Counted from the first letter of the stretch, positions 24,232-34,000 are shown. The stretch: 46,557 nucleotides of DNA from Candidatus Epulonipiscium sp. (GCA_012518815.1 JAAYRK010000034.1:1-46557); one strand, 5' to 3'. Numbers and translations: made by a program. The notes: generated by a model from the sequence alone, not told the origin.

Positions 24232-25218
24232 ATGAAAATAGAGACAGCAAACAGCAAAAAAGTAGTAAAAAAAACTAAAAAACTTAACACATTAAAATCT
24301 GAAATTAAGAAAAATAAATTTGCTTATAAATTGGTTTTACCTGCAATTATAGCAATGATAATTATTCATTTTATACCTATGATACAAGGAATTTATATGT
24401 CCTTTTTGAAGTTAAACCAATTCACTTTAAATCAGTTTTTAAAGGCACCTTTTGTAGGACTGGAAAACTACTATACTGTGTTATTTGATAAAAGCAGTAC
24501 AATGCGGTCGGGCTTTTTAGATGCTCTAAGAAATACTATTATTTATGCTGTTTTAGTAAATCTACTTGTACTAGTATTTGGAATGATATCAGCTTTGTTA
24601 GTAAATAGAAAATTTAAATTTAGGGGTTTAGCGAGAACTTTGTTATTAACTCCTTGGGTCGTTCCATCATATGTAGTAGGAATGTTGTGGGGCTTTATGT
24701 GGCAGCAAGATACAGGAATTATTAATAGGATATTAGTTGATTGGTTACATATATTGCCTAATAAGCCATTTTGGATTAGTGGCCCTAATACTTTATGGGC
24801 AATAATAATCCCTACGGTATGGAGAAGTACCCCTTTTGTCATGATAATGCTTTTAGCTGGCCTTCAAAATATTCCAGAAGATTATTATGAAGCAGCAGAG
24901 ATTGATGGAGCGAAATCAGTTCAAAAGTTTAGACATATCACACTACCTTTACTTAGACCAATTATTGCAGTTAATCTACTTCATGGAATGATTACTCATA
25001 TTTATTCTTTTAATATTGTAGCAATGATGTTTGGTCATGGAGCGGGATTCCCAGGCAAATGGGGAGATTTGTTGATGACTAATATTAACCGAAATTCTTT
25101 TGGTATATGGCAATTGGGTACTGGTGCAGCTGCAACAGTTGTAGTAATGATTATTGTGTTAACTATTGTAGCTATTTGGTACAAAGTATTTAAAGATGAT
25201 TTGGTGGTGGAAGAATGA
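24232..25218 (+). CDS. sugar ABC transporter permease (MalF-like)
   Basis: This 328-residue membrane protein is of the carbohydrate-uptake ABC family. An N-terminal basic cytosolic segment (about 1-35) precedes six transmembrane helices. The EAA loop EAAEIDGAKSVQKFRHITLPLLRP (EAAEIDGA through the LPLLRP end) contacts the ATPase and is typical of the first permease of such pairs. ATG follows a GGGAG site. The 3' end overlaps the next permease start by 4 bases (ATGA), showing translational coupling and equal stoichiometry. Confidence 0.94.
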   Translation: MKIETANSKKVVKKTKKLNTLKSEIKKNKFAYKLVLPAIIAMIIIHFIPMIQGIYMSFLKLNQFTLNQFLKAPFVGLENYYTVLFDKSSTMRSGFLDALRNTIIYAVLVNLLVLVFGMISALLVNRKFKFRGLARTLLLTPWVVPSYVVGMLWGFMWQQDTGIINRILVDWLHILPNKPFWISGPNTLWAIIIPTVWRSTPFVMIMLLAGLQNIPEDYYEAAEIDGAKSVQKFRHITLPLLRPIIAVNLLHGMITHIYSFNIVAMMFGHGAGFPGKWGDLLMTNINRNSFGIWQLGTGAAATVVVMIIVLTIVAIWYKVFKDDLVVEE

Positions 25219-26081
25219 AAAAAAGCTATATGGCAAATTTGAGAAGAAAGAAAAAAATCCAAGATATTGCTGCTAACATACTACTTTTTATTATAGTCAT
25301 TTTTACTGTGTTTCCAATTGTATGGATGTTCATCAGTTCTCTTATGACGCAAAATGATATAACAGCTGGCAAATTAACAGATATAACCCATTGGGAAAAC
25401 TATATTGAAATGTGGCAGAATATAAACTTTTTTAAATACTTTAAGAATAGCTTGATTATATGTAGTATAACAACCATTATTGCCCTTTGCATAGCAACTT
25501 TTGCAGGATATTCAATAGCAAGGTTTAGATTTCCAGGGGCAGGATTATTCGGCACGGCAGTACTATCTACGCAAATGATTCCAGGTATTATGTTTTTACT
25601 ACCTCTTTTTATGATGTTTACAAAAATACAAAAAAGTATTGGGATTAGTATTGTAAACACTTATCATGGAATAATTATCACATACTCAGCATTTTTTATT
25701 CCATTTAGTATTTGGATACTACGAGGTTTCTTTGCAAGTATTCCAAAAGAATTAGAAGAAGCTGCACAAATAGATGGTTGCAGCCCATTTGGTGCATTTT
25801 TTAGGATTATTTTACCTTTATCAAGTACAGGGATTATTGCTACAGGCATATATATCTTTTTAATGGCTTGGGATGAGCTTTTATTTGCTTGGGTTTTAGC
25901 AACAACTCCTGATGTGGCTACAATACCAGTGGGTATTAGATTATATGTAGGAAATTATCAAAACAGATATGATCTTTTGATGGCTGCTGGAGTAGTGTCT
26001 ACAATTCCAATATTAATTATGTTCTTTAGCTTGCAAAAGAAATTTATTAGTGGGATAACAGCCGGAGCAGTAAAAGGATAA
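25215..26081 (+). CDS. sugar ABC transporter permease (MalG-like)
   Basis: This is a 288-residue partner permease with six hydrophobic segments. The sequence starts with a basic tail (MKKSYMANLRRKKKIQD), and the first helix includes VFTVFPIVWMFISSL. The EAA loop ELEEAAQIDGCSPFGAFFRIILPL is in place, and the C-terminus ends FISGITAGAVKG, as in MalG-type proteins. The start overlaps the upstream permease stop. A 15-bp hairpin covers its stop codon. With the upstream protein it forms the channel of the importer. Confidence 0.94.
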   Translation: MKKSYMANLRRKKKIQDIAANILLFIIVIFTVFPIVWMFISSLMTQNDITAGKLTDITHWENYIEMWQNINFFKYFKNSLIICSITTIIALCIATFAGYSIARFRFPGAGLFGTAVLSTQMIPGIMFLLPLFMMFTKIQKSIGISIVNTYHGIIITYSAFFIPFSIWILRGFFASIPKELEEAAQIDGCSPFGAFFRIILPLSSTGIIATGIYIFLMAWDELLFAWVLATTPDVATIPVGIRLYVGNYQNRYDLLMAAGVVSTIPILIMFFSLQKKFISGITAGAVKG

Positions 26082-26110
26082 GATGTTAGCTGTATCAGCT
26101 AACATCTTAT
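26078..26110 (+). terminator. hairpin at the end of the permease operon
   Basis: ATAAGATGTTAGCTG (26078-26092) pairs with CAGCTAACATCTTAT (26096-26110) over a 3-nt loop. There is no proper T-run, so it may protect a 3' end or only partly terminate before the chemoreceptor gene. Confidence 0.6.
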
Positions 26111-26166
26111 CTAAACCATCTTAGTAGTATTCAAAGCACTATTAATGGAAAAGGGTGATCTACCAG

Positions 26167-28203
26167 ATGTTTTATAAAAATCTTAAAATTGGAACCAAGC
26201 TCAATCTATCTTTTGCGGTCCTAATTATAGTCCCTTTGTCTATAATAGGATTCTTATCTTATAATAAAATGTCATCTTCATTAATTGAGCAAAATAGAAA
26301 TAATTTACTAGAACTTATGAAACAAACAAGTAAAAGTATTGATATTGCTTTTATGGAAATTGATAGAAATATGATTGCTTTATCAAGGAATGAACAAATA
26401 GGAAGTTTAGTAGAAAATTATAGCAAACTCGATGATTCTCAAAAAATAAGGTCCAGACATCAAATTCAACAATTAATGAATGATACCATAAATGCAAGAG
26501 TAGATATTGTAGATATATATATAATTACAAATGATAATGAGATTTTTTCTTCTGGAGTAAGAGCAATGAAGCAAGATTTTGATCTACTATCTTCTTATGC
26601 AGTTACAAAATTTGAGGAAAGCAAGAAAAATTCGCTATGGATTGATACATATGAAACAGACAATGATGCTACAGGGGGAATTTCCAAGCGAATACTGACA
26701 GTATTTAAGAATATGTATGTTACTACTTCTCTAAAAAGTGTAGGAACTTTAATGGCTAATGTAAAAGAACTATATTTGTATGAGTTAGTTAAAGATATTA
26801 AAATGGATTACGACGGGTATTTTTTCATTATAGGAAAAGACAAAAATATAGTTATGGATCCTAGAGATTTAAATAAGAATGGAGAAATATTAGAAGATAA
26901 ATATCTTGATAGGGTTTTAAAAGAAGAAACATCTTGGTTTATTGAAGAAATAAATGGGGAAGAATTATTAGTTACCTTTAGCAAGTGTAAAAATATGGAT
27001 TGGATTGTTGTAGGACTAACTCCTGTAAAAAATATAACTGCCCCTGTAACCTATATGGGAGTTGAATTATTATTAATTGGCATAGTATGCTTAATTATAT
27101 CATTTTTTGCTGCAATTTTAATTACAAGAGATATTACAAAGCCGATGAAAAAGCTTATAAAACAAATTGAGAAAGTTAAAGAAGGTCATTTAAATATTAA
27201 CTATAAAGTAGGGAGATGGGACGAAATAGGAGTTTTAGGCAGATGTTTTAGGGATATGACAGAAAGTCTAAAAAATTTGATTTTAGAAATTAAGAAAATG
27301 TCAGGTGGAACATATAAATTATCTCAGGAATTATCAGCTACAAGCCAAGAAAACTATGCTACAATTGAAGAGTTTTCAGATACAATTCGCAATATTGAAG
27401 AGGAAACACTTTCTCAAACAAAAGGAATAGAAACATGCAGTCAGGTTGCATTTAGTCTATCCAATAAAATAGAAGATATCATTGATAGTTTTAACCAAAT
27501 GAATCAAAAAATATATGAAGTAAAGGTATCTAGTGAAAAGGGTAAAGAGTCTGTAGGCTCTTTAAATAAAAAGGCTGAAAACTTAAAAGAAATGATAGAA
27601 AATATTTCGGCAGTTGTGGAGAGGTTAAAAAATGAATCTAATGAGATATCTGTGATTACGACTACAATAAAATATATAGCAGAACAAATTGACCTTTTAG
27701 CACTTAATGCAGCAGTAGAAGCGGCAAGAGCTGGTTCATACGGAAAAGGTTTTAGTGTAGTAGCAGATGAAGTAAAAAAATTAGCGGAACAGACAAGTGA
27801 ATCTGCTCAGTATATAGATGAAAAGCTTAACCATATGAGTATGAGTATTGAGAATGTAAGAAATGTAGTAACAAGTACAGAAAAGTTTACAGTAGAACAT
27901 GATATTGCTGTAAAAGACACATCAGAAAAATTTGAGTTAATTGATAAATCAATGGATTATGTTGTAGTGGAGATTGATGGTGTAAAAGAATTAATATCAA
28001 AAATTGATAGTTCTAGAGAAGAGATAGTTGAGTTGATGGAAGAACTAAGCAATAGTTCTAAAGAGAATTTAATGAGTACACAAAATCTAACAGCTGCTTC
28101 AAATGAAGAAGTAGAGCTTAATAAACATTTGGTAGAATTAGCTGAGGAACTAAGAAATTTATCAGCAATGGTAGAAGAAAAGGTAGCAGTATTTAGACTA
28201 TAA
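26167..28203 (+). CDS. methyl-accepting chemotaxis protein with extracellular Cache-type sensor
   Basis: This is a 678-residue chemoreceptor. TM1 is at about 12-34, then an extracellular domain of about 260 residues resembling dCache ([42 protein letters not shown]). TM2 is near 298-320, followed by a HAMP domain ([22 protein letters not shown]) and a methyl-accepting coiled coil with the hairpin tip [18 protein letters not shown] (from residue 506) and [17 protein letters not shown] 26167 follows AAAAGGGTGAT; a GTG at 26155 lies within that site. Its position between a sugar importer and a second binding lipoprotein suggests it senses the same sugar, directly or through a loaded binding protein (inference). 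Confidence 0.93.
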   Translation: MFYKNLKIGTKLNLSFAVLIIVPLSIIGFLSYNKMSSSLIEQNRNNLLELMKQTSKSIDIAFMEIDRNMIALSRNEQIGSLVENYSKLDDSQKIRSRHQIQQLMNDTINARVDIVDIYIITNDNEIFSSGVRAMKQDFDLLSSYAVTKFEESKKNSLWIDTYETDNDATGGISKRILTVFKNMYVTTSLKSVGTLMANVKELYLYELVKDIKMDYDGYFFIIGKDKNIVMDPRDLNKNGEILEDKYLDRVLKEETSWFIEEINGEELLVTFSKCKNMDWIVVGLTPVKNITAPVTYMGVELLLIGIVCLIISFFAAILITRDITKPMKKLIKQIEKVKEGHLNINYKVGRWDEIGVLGRCFRDMTESLKNLILEIKKMSGGTYKLSQELSATSQENYATIEEFSDTIRNIEEETLSQTKGIETCSQVAFSLSNKIEDIIDSFNQMNQKIYEVKVSSEKGKESVGSLNKKAENLKEMIENISAVVERLKNESNEISVITTTIKYIAEQIDLLALNAAVEAARAGSYGKGFSVVADEVKKLAEQTSESAQYIDEKLNHMSMSIENVRNVVTSTEKFTVEHDIAVKDTSEKFELIDKSMDYVVVEIDGVKELISKIDSSREEIVELMEELSNSSKENLMSTQNLTAASNEEVELNKHLVELAEELRNLSAMVEEKVAVFRL

Positions 28204-28256
28204 GGATTATGCAAATAAAGGTAAACATACCAATCTTATGCTTGCTTAAATAAAAT

Positions 28257-28280
28257 AGAGGCTTCGGCCTCTGATTTTTT
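28257..28280 (+). terminator. terminator after the chemoreceptor gene
   Basis: AGAGGC and GCCTCT pair around the very stable TTCG tetraloop (28257-28272), followed by GATTTTTT. Confidence 0.92.
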
Positions 28281-28394
28281 GCCGAAGTCATAAAGGGCAG
28301 ATTAGCATATATTGAAAAAGAATCCCATATAAGTTAAAATTATATTACAGAATATTAAAACAATATTTACAATATATATCGGAGGGGGATAAAA

Positions 28395-29705
28395 ATCAAC
28401 ACTCTAAAACAAAGGCTTATAAAGATTATAGTTTGTTTTCTTGTTTTAATATGTGTTTTTGTGTCATCTTGTAGTATAAATAATAATGTAGATGAAACTG
28501 TGCAAGAATTTAATAAAGAACCCATACATATTGAAATCTGGAGCATTTGGGGTAACAATGATATTTTGGCAGGTAAGGCATTACAGAACCTAGTAAACGA
28601 TTATATGAAGCGCCATCCGCAAGTTCAGATAACTATAACAACTACCACAACAGAAACTTATAAATCCAAACTACCCTCAGCACTAGCTGTTAATGAAGGG
28701 CCTGATATTTTTTTTGTTTGGGGACATGGATTTTCTGAACCTATAGTAAAGTCAGGTAAAGCAGTGGATTTAACACCTTACGTGCAAGAACTGGAAAAAC
28801 ATGCTCTAAAGAATACTTTTGATGCATTTACTTATGAAGATAAAATATATGGCTTACCGCTATTTGGTTGGATGATGGGTTTGTATTGTAACACAGAAAT
28901 GTTTAACAGATATAATATAAAGATTCCAGAAACTTATTCTGAATTAGTAGAAGCCGTAAAAGAGTTTAGAGAACATGATATAACTCCTATGGCTTTACCT
29001 GGAAGGGAACTTTGGGCAATTTCCTTTTATTATATGGCATTGGCTGAAAGAGAAGCAGGACTGGACAAAATACAAGAAATTGCAGCAGGTAAGGAAACTT
29101 TTGATGATATTGCCATGGTCAATGCAGCAATTAAGTTAAAGGAATTAAAAGACCTAGGTGCTTTTTCTGATGATTATTATCGTTTACTAAGTTATGAAGC
29201 AGATTCGCTTTTTATGGAAGGAATTGTTCCTATGCATTTAAATGGTAGCTGGATGGCAGGTACTATAGACGATGAGAAATTTTCCAAAATTAAAGATAAC
29301 GTAAAGGTGATTTCTTTTCCTGTTGTAGTAGAAGAGCACGGAATTGATGAAGGTATAGGGGGCTATGTTGATACTTTTATGATTAATGCTCAAAGTAAAA
29401 ACAAAGAAGAAGCTTTGAAGTTATATCTGGATATTATGCCAAAGTTAAGTAGGGAATTAACTCAAATTGGAATGGGCTTGCCAGCTTGGGACGATGTGGA
29501 GATCAGCAAGGATAAGACAATTCATCAATTTATTGAAATATATCCAAAATCGGGATACCATGCTGCATACGATCAGATATTACCTCAAAAAGTAAAGGAA
29601 GTACATTTAGCTTATCTGCAAGACTTATTAGAAGGCAGGATTACACCAGAAGAATATGTTAGTATTCAGGCAGAAGAAATGAAAAAATATAAAAATATTG
29701 ATTAA
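28395..29705 (+). CDS. second sugar-binding lipoprotein, apparent AUC start codon
   Basis: This is an extracellular solute-binding family 1 lipoprotein of about 436 residues. The frame open upstream of the first GTG (28461) encodes a full lipoprotein signal: NTLKQRLIK, a hydrophobic core (IIVCFLVLICVFV) and lipobox VSSC (Cys26). No ATG, GTG or TTG occurs in this part. GGAGGGGG at 28381-28388 places initiation at ATC 28395 (or less well ATA 28389). Starting at GTG 28461 would remove the signal peptide. The mature part has IHIEIWSIWGNNDI, GPDIFFVWGHGFSEP, YGLPLFGWMMGLYCNTEMF and NGSWMAGT. No permease genes are adjacent, so it either shares the importer upstream or feeds the chemoreceptor or sensor kinase. 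Confidence 0.85.
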   Translation: MNTLKQRLIKIIVCFLVLICVFVSSCSINNNVDETVQEFNKEPIHIEIWSIWGNNDILAGKALQNLVNDYMKRHPQVQITITTTTTETYKSKLPSALAVNEGPDIFFVWGHGFSEPIVKSGKAVDLTPYVQELEKHALKNTFDAFTYEDKIYGLPLFGWMMGLYCNTEMFNRYNIKIPETYSELVEAVKEFREHDITPMALPGRELWAISFYYMALAEREAGLDKIQEIAAGKETFDDIAMVNAAIKLKELKDLGAFSDDYYRLLSYEADSLFMEGIVPMHLNGSWMAGTIDDEKFSKIKDNVKVISFPVVVEEHGIDEGIGGYVDTFMINAQSKNKEEALKLYLDIMPKLSRELTQIGMGLPAWDDVEISKDKTIHQFIEIYPKSGYHAAYDQILPQKVKEVHLAYLQDLLEGRITPEEYVSIQAEEMKKYKNID

Positions 29706-29706
29706 T

Positions 29707-29737
29707 AAAAAGCCATCCTTTCTAGGATAGGCTTTTG
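29707..29737 (+). terminator. terminator after the second binding-protein gene
   Basis: AAAAGCCATCCT pairs with AGGATAGGCTTTT with one small bulge, ending in TTTTG. Confidence 0.8.
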
Positions 29738-29853
29738 TTATGATAATTTTTTGCTGTAAAATCATAATTATATAGGCTATTGATATTATTAAAATTGATT
29801 TAAAATAATAGCATGAAGTCATATTTTAAATATTTATATATAGGGAGGGGAAT

Positions 29854-32832
29854 ATGATGTTAGAACTAAAGGCAAGAGATGTTATACAAAATGCGGAAGA
29901 ATTCCTTAGACTTGAGTTTAACAATATTTTACAAGACAATTATATAACTGATGCCTTATTTATGGATGGTTCATATAAAAAAGTAATAGGTATAACAAAT
30001 TTACCTATTAAGTTACCACTATTGATAGAAATGTTTAAAATTAAGGAATTAACAAATTACATAGAGCAATTGGAAAGACTTGAAGGTTCTATTCTTTTTC
30101 TATTAGATTCATATCAAAATGACTTAATACTATTTGTAAAAGCAAAAGACAATATAACAGAGACTTATATTCCTCAAAATATTAAGTCTAAAATTTTAGA
30201 GCTTGTTTCTAGTATGAAAGATGGGGCAGGAATTATTAATGAAGCAGGTGAGCATGTTTTTGATTTAAATGTACATTCCCCGGGACCGCACTTTTATGTG
30301 AATTTATTATTAGGCAACAGAATGGGCTATGGTAATCCTCTTCAAACCACGCCGAAAAGTGTTGTGGATGGATTAGGTAGAGGAAGCTTTAGAGCACATT
30401 CTGCTACACAAGTTTTAGCTACAAGGTGGGATATGTTGCAAGAAGAAAATGGATTTCCTGCTAATAGGCAATTTTATATTCTTGAAGATGGTCAGCAAAT
30501 TTTTTACTCGGCAGCTCCATCTGACAAAAATATTTTATCTGCTAAGTGTACACACTCTCAAAATTTTACAAGAATTAATTATACCACTCACTGTGGACTG
30601 GAAATAGAGAGACTAATTTTCTTAATTCCTCAAGAGGATAAAATGCCTTTGGCAGTAGAAACCCAACAGATAAAAATCAAAAACTTAACACAAAAGCCTA
30701 GAAGCTTAAAGATTGTCTATACGGGAATGTTTGGCTCAGCTACTCCTCATGCACTGATGGAAGACGTACTTTATAGTAATATAATCATGCAGTTTAAAAC
30801 AATTACCAATGAGGAAGGCAAGTTACTTGTAATTGCTCCAGATTATTATCCGGAATATACAAAAGAGGATCATAGGTTTCATAGTACTGTGATTCATAAT
30901 AAGGGAAAGGTTGAATACCCAATTGAATTTTGCACTAATTACTATGAATTTGTAGGGAATGGCTCTTTAGAAAAACCCCAGGGAGTATTTAAGTTAACCA
31001 ATAAGCTTAGTAGGAAAGGACCGGGCTTTTTTGCCGTAGGAGCTAAAGTTAACTTAGATAAGGAAGAGGTTTGTATATTGGATAATTTCACTGGATTAGT
31101 TTCAAGTAAAGTTAATCCTGATTTTGATGATGACACCTTTAAGGATGAAATTAAGAATTTTTTAGATATGTATAGTCAAGAAGGCAAAGTTTTAGAAGCA
31201 TTAAATAAACAAAAGGAATTCTATAATGCCTATAAGGGCTATCTTCAAGTAAATACGCAAGATAAGGATTTCAATATTTACGTGAATAATAACCTGCCTT
31301 TTCAAGTTTTATATCAAACTTTTGTATCTCGTTCTTTTGGACAAACCCAAAAAGGATATAGAGAAATTGGATTTAGAGAAATTCAAGATATTTTCACTTC
31401 AATGCATTATTTTATTAGCATGGGTGCAAAAGATTTTGTAAAAGACTTGATTAAAGAATGGTGTAATAAAGTTTTTGAATTTGGCTATACTTATCACAAT
31501 TTCTTTTGGCTTGGCAAAGAAGCAGGTAAGTGGTCCGATGATGGTTTATGGCTAATTCAAGCAATTTATCGTTATATTAATTTGACTGGAGATATTGATT
31601 TTTTAGAAGAAGAATGTGAGATAGCAGGAACAATGCCTGTAGAAAAAAGAACTGTTTATGATACTGTAAAGTCCATTTTAAAATATTCTGGTGAGATTTC
31701 GGTCGGTAAACATCAAATACCGTTATTAGACTTTGCTGATTGGAATGATTGTTTAAAATTAGACCCAGATTATATGGACGGATTAACAAAAGAGAAAATA
31801 TTTAAAGGAGAAATTCCTAATAGCAAAGATATTAAGCAAATTATTAATAATTATTCTGAAAGCATAATGAATGGTTTTTTATTAAAAACTGCTCTTGATC
31901 ACATGATTTATTTAACAAGGGAGAAAGGAGATAAAGATTATACAGAAAAACTAATTAGCTTGTCTAATCGCTTATATGACAATTTGCAAAAATATGCATG
32001 GAAAGAGGACTTCTTTGCAAGAGTGTTATTTAATAGATTTACTAATGGTGAGTTTTCGTATTTGGGTGCAAAAGGGGACGGATTATCAGCAGACCCCAAT
32101 ATTGATGGAACATATTTTCTAAATTCCTTTAGCTGGTCTATATTAAGTGATACAGCAACTGAAAAGCAAATAGAAATCATGTTAGAACTTGTAGAATCTG
32201 TACTTAAAACACCTTATGGTCTGCGCCTAATGAGTCCTACGGATTTAGGAAAGGTAGCTAAGGGTACAGCTACAGGAGAGTATTTTTTAGGAGATAGAGA
32301 AAATGGTGGTGTATTTAAACATGCTTGTATGATGGCAACTGCTGCAATGTTTAAAGCTGCCAAAGAAGTAACTAATCCTGTTCTTGCAGAAAAACTAAGC
32401 AGGTTGGCATATTGGACAGTTGATTTAGTTTTACCTTATAAAACAATGGAGCATCCTTTTGAAACTTGTGGAAACCCAAGATTTTGTACTCAATATAATA
32501 ATAGTGAGACAGGTGAAAATATTGGACCAATCCTTAGTGGAACATCAACCTGGCTAACTTTAACTCTTATATCTGCTCTTGGAATAGAGCATAAGGTTAA
32601 TGGAATAGAGATTAATCCAATATTAGAGACAAAAGAAGAAAAGACAAGTTTTGTTTTAAACACAGGAAAAGCAAGATATAACTTCAAAATCAGTAAACCC
32701 AAAGGCTTTTTTAGAATAAAAGAGGGTAACTATAAATTATTATTAGATTCTAAAGAACTAAAGGGGAATGTGCTCCCAGATTTTAATGATGGGAAGGAAC
32801 ACTTTGTTGAAATATTGTTTTATGAGAAATAA
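29854..32832 (+). CDS. GH94-like glycoside phosphorylase, 992 residues
   Basis: This is a large cytosolic enzyme of the GH94/GH149/GH161 phosphorylase group, which splits beta-glucosides with phosphate to give glucose 1-phosphate. An N-terminal region of about 130 residues has no clear match. A beta-sandwich half follows (TRWDMLQEENGFPANRQFYI, HSQNFTRINYTTHCGLEIERL), then an alpha/alpha-barrel with FVSRSFGQTQKGYREIGFREIQD, GKWSDDGLWLIQAIYRYI, LLDFADWNDCLKL (general-acid Asp in DWND, 629-632), and ENGGVFKHACMMATAA. It is longer than classic cellobiose phosphorylases (about 800-830). In a locus with GH16 and a laminaribiose-phosphorylase-like gene, a beta-1,3-oligoglucan phosphorylase is the best guess; a cellodextrin or beta-1,2 enzyme remains possible. 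RBS: GGGAGGGG. No signal peptide. Confidence 0.82.
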   Translation: MMLELKARDVIQNAEEFLRLEFNNILQDNYITDALFMDGSYKKVIGITNLPIKLPLLIEMFKIKELTNYIEQLERLEGSILFLLDSYQNDLILFVKAKDNITETYIPQNIKSKILELVSSMKDGAGIINEAGEHVFDLNVHSPGPHFYVNLLLGNRMGYGNPLQTTPKSVVDGLGRGSFRAHSATQVLATRWDMLQEENGFPANRQFYILEDGQQIFYSAAPSDKNILSAKCTHSQNFTRINYTTHCGLEIERLIFLIPQEDKMPLAVETQQIKIKNLTQKPRSLKIVYTGMFGSATPHALMEDVLYSNIIMQFKTITNEEGKLLVIAPDYYPEYTKEDHRFHSTVIHNKGKVEYPIEFCTNYYEFVGNGSLEKPQGVFKLTNKLSRKGPGFFAVGAKVNLDKEEVCILDNFTGLVSSKVNPDFDDDTFKDEIKNFLDMYSQEGKVLEALNKQKEFYNAYKGYLQVNTQDKDFNIYVNNNLPFQVLYQTFVSRSFGQTQKGYREIGFREIQDIFTSMHYFISMGAKDFVKDLIKEWCNKVFEFGYTYHNFFWLGKEAGKWSDDGLWLIQAIYRYINLTGDIDFLEEECEIAGTMPVEKRTVYDTVKSILKYSGEISVGKHQIPLLDFADWNDCLKLDPDYMDGLTKEKIFKGEIPNSKDIKQIINNYSESIMNGFLLKTALDHMIYLTREKGDKDYTEKLISLSNRLYDNLQKYAWKEDFFARVLFNRFTNGEFSYLGAKGDGLSADPNIDGTYFLNSFSWSILSDTATEKQIEIMLELVESVLKTPYGLRLMSPTDLGKVAKGTATGEYFLGDRENGGVFKHACMMATAAMFKAAKEVTNPVLAEKLSRLAYWTVDLVLPYKTMEHPFETCGNPRFCTQYNNSETGENIGPILSGTSTWLTLTLISALGIEHKVNGIEINPILETKEEKTSFVLNTGKARYNFKISKPKGFFRIKEGNYKLLLDSKELKGNVLPDFNDGKEHFVEILFYEK

Positions 32833-33007
32833 TGATAAGATTTTAGCTATAAAACATAATTTTTTCATATTTATTCTTAATGTGATTTCATATATCATTA
32901 TTATTAGCTAATATATCTTAGAAACGGGGATAATATAAAAGTTTTAAATGGGGATTTTAACTTTTTATTTTTAGTTTAAACTATTATAAGTTAGCTGGAG
33001 GTTGAAA

Positions 33008-33826
33008 ATGAATTTAAAAAAATCTGCCGAGCAAGTTAAAGTTGATTATAGTGAAACTAGTAGGGGGACAGAAGAGTGGAAGCTAGTTTGGAGTGATGAA
33101 TTTGATGGTTCGGAAATCAATATGAATTATTGGAGCTTTGATCGTCCTGATAATGGTAGATATAATGGAGAAATACAATCCTATACAAATAAAAATGCAT
33201 ATGTAAAAGATGGGAAACTTATAATTGAGGCAAGGAAAGAAGATATTACAGAGCCAGATGGAAAAACATATAATTACACCTCATCAAAGCTAATTACAAA
33301 AGGGAAACAAAAATGGACTTATGGCAAATTCGAAATAAGAGCAAAAATGCCTACAGGTAAAGGTATATGGCCTGCTATTTGGATGATGCCTGAAGATGAG
33401 ATGTATTATGGAAGATGGCCTGTATGTGGGGAAATTGATATTATGGAATTATTGGGAGATACACCTAATAAGCTTTATGGAACTATGCATTTTGGTGAAC
33501 CTCACAAAGAATCTCAAGGAGTGTATTTCTTGCCTGAAGGTGAAAATTTTGGAGAAGGATTCCACGTTTATTGCATTGAATGGGAACCTGGTGAAATTCG
33601 TTGGTATATTGACGGCAAGTTATATCACAAGGAAAATGAATGGTATTCCAAAAATCTAAATAAAACTGATGCCTACAATTATCCTGCACCATTTAACCAA
33701 GATTTTTTCTTGATTTTAAATATATCTGTTGGTGGTGGATGGCCCGGAAATCCAGATGAAACTACTGTTTTTCCACAACAAATGGTAGTAGATTATGTAA
33801 GGGTATACCAAAAGGATAAATACTAA
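33008..33826 (+). CDS. GH16 beta-glucanase (laminarinase-type), no signal peptide
   Basis: This 272-residue glycoside hydrolase family 16 enzyme is expected to cut beta-1,3- or mixed-linkage glucan. The domain fills the protein: WKLVWSDEFDGSEIN near the N-terminus, YGKFEIRAKMPTGKGIWPAIWMMP, and the catalytic motif GEIDIMELLG with nucleophile Glu142, Asp144 and acid/base Glu147. GTMHFGEPH, FHVYCIEWEPGEIRWYIDG, and LNISVGGGWPGNP before a final VDYVRVYQK follow. The -EIDIME- form with the extra Met is the laminarinase rather than lichenase type. ATG 33008 follows GGAGG at 32997-33001. No signal peptide or carbohydrate-binding module is seen, so the enzyme should act inside the cell on imported oligosaccharides. 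Confidence 0.93.
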   Translation: MNLKKSAEQVKVDYSETSRGTEEWKLVWSDEFDGSEINMNYWSFDRPDNGRYNGEIQSYTNKNAYVKDGKLIIEARKEDITEPDGKTYNYTSSKLITKGKQKWTYGKFEIRAKMPTGKGIWPAIWMMPEDEMYYGRWPVCGEIDIMELLGDTPNKLYGTMHFGEPHKESQGVYFLPEGENFGEGFHVYCIEWEPGEIRWYIDGKLYHKENEWYSKNLNKTDAYNYPAPFNQDFFLILNISVGGGWPGNPDETTVFPQQMVVDYVRVYQKDKY

Positions 33827-33949
33827 CCTCAAATAAGCTGAATAAAAGTATATAGAAATAAATTAATTCATTTGTTTTAAAGCTATAAGTATGATATACA
33901 AGTACTTATTTAAATAATATATGTAAATAGTAATTTAGATTTACATTTT

Positions 33950-34000
33950 AAGAGGGATGCTGGATTTTGTATAACAATACTAAATTCAACGCCCTCTTTT
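33950..34000 (+). terminator. long imperfect hairpin terminator after GH16
   Basis: AAGAGGG (33950-33956) pairs with CCCTCTT (33992-33998). The interior can extend the stem imperfectly (GGATTTTGTAT with ATACTAAATTC). TTT follows. The rest of the 33827-34158 gap is A/T-rich, with the GGGGGAG ribosome binding site of the next gene at its end. Confidence 0.72.

Noticed and set aside
28461-28463. GTG 28461 as start of the second binding protein
   Set aside because: It has no ribosome binding site and would cut off a complete lipoprotein signal peptide, leaving the lipobox at the very N-terminus.
30942-32702. Several minus-strand ORFs of 60-80 codons inside the 992-residue phosphorylase gene
   Set aside because: Shadows of a long, well-supported coding frame; none has a ribosome binding site or recognisable domain.
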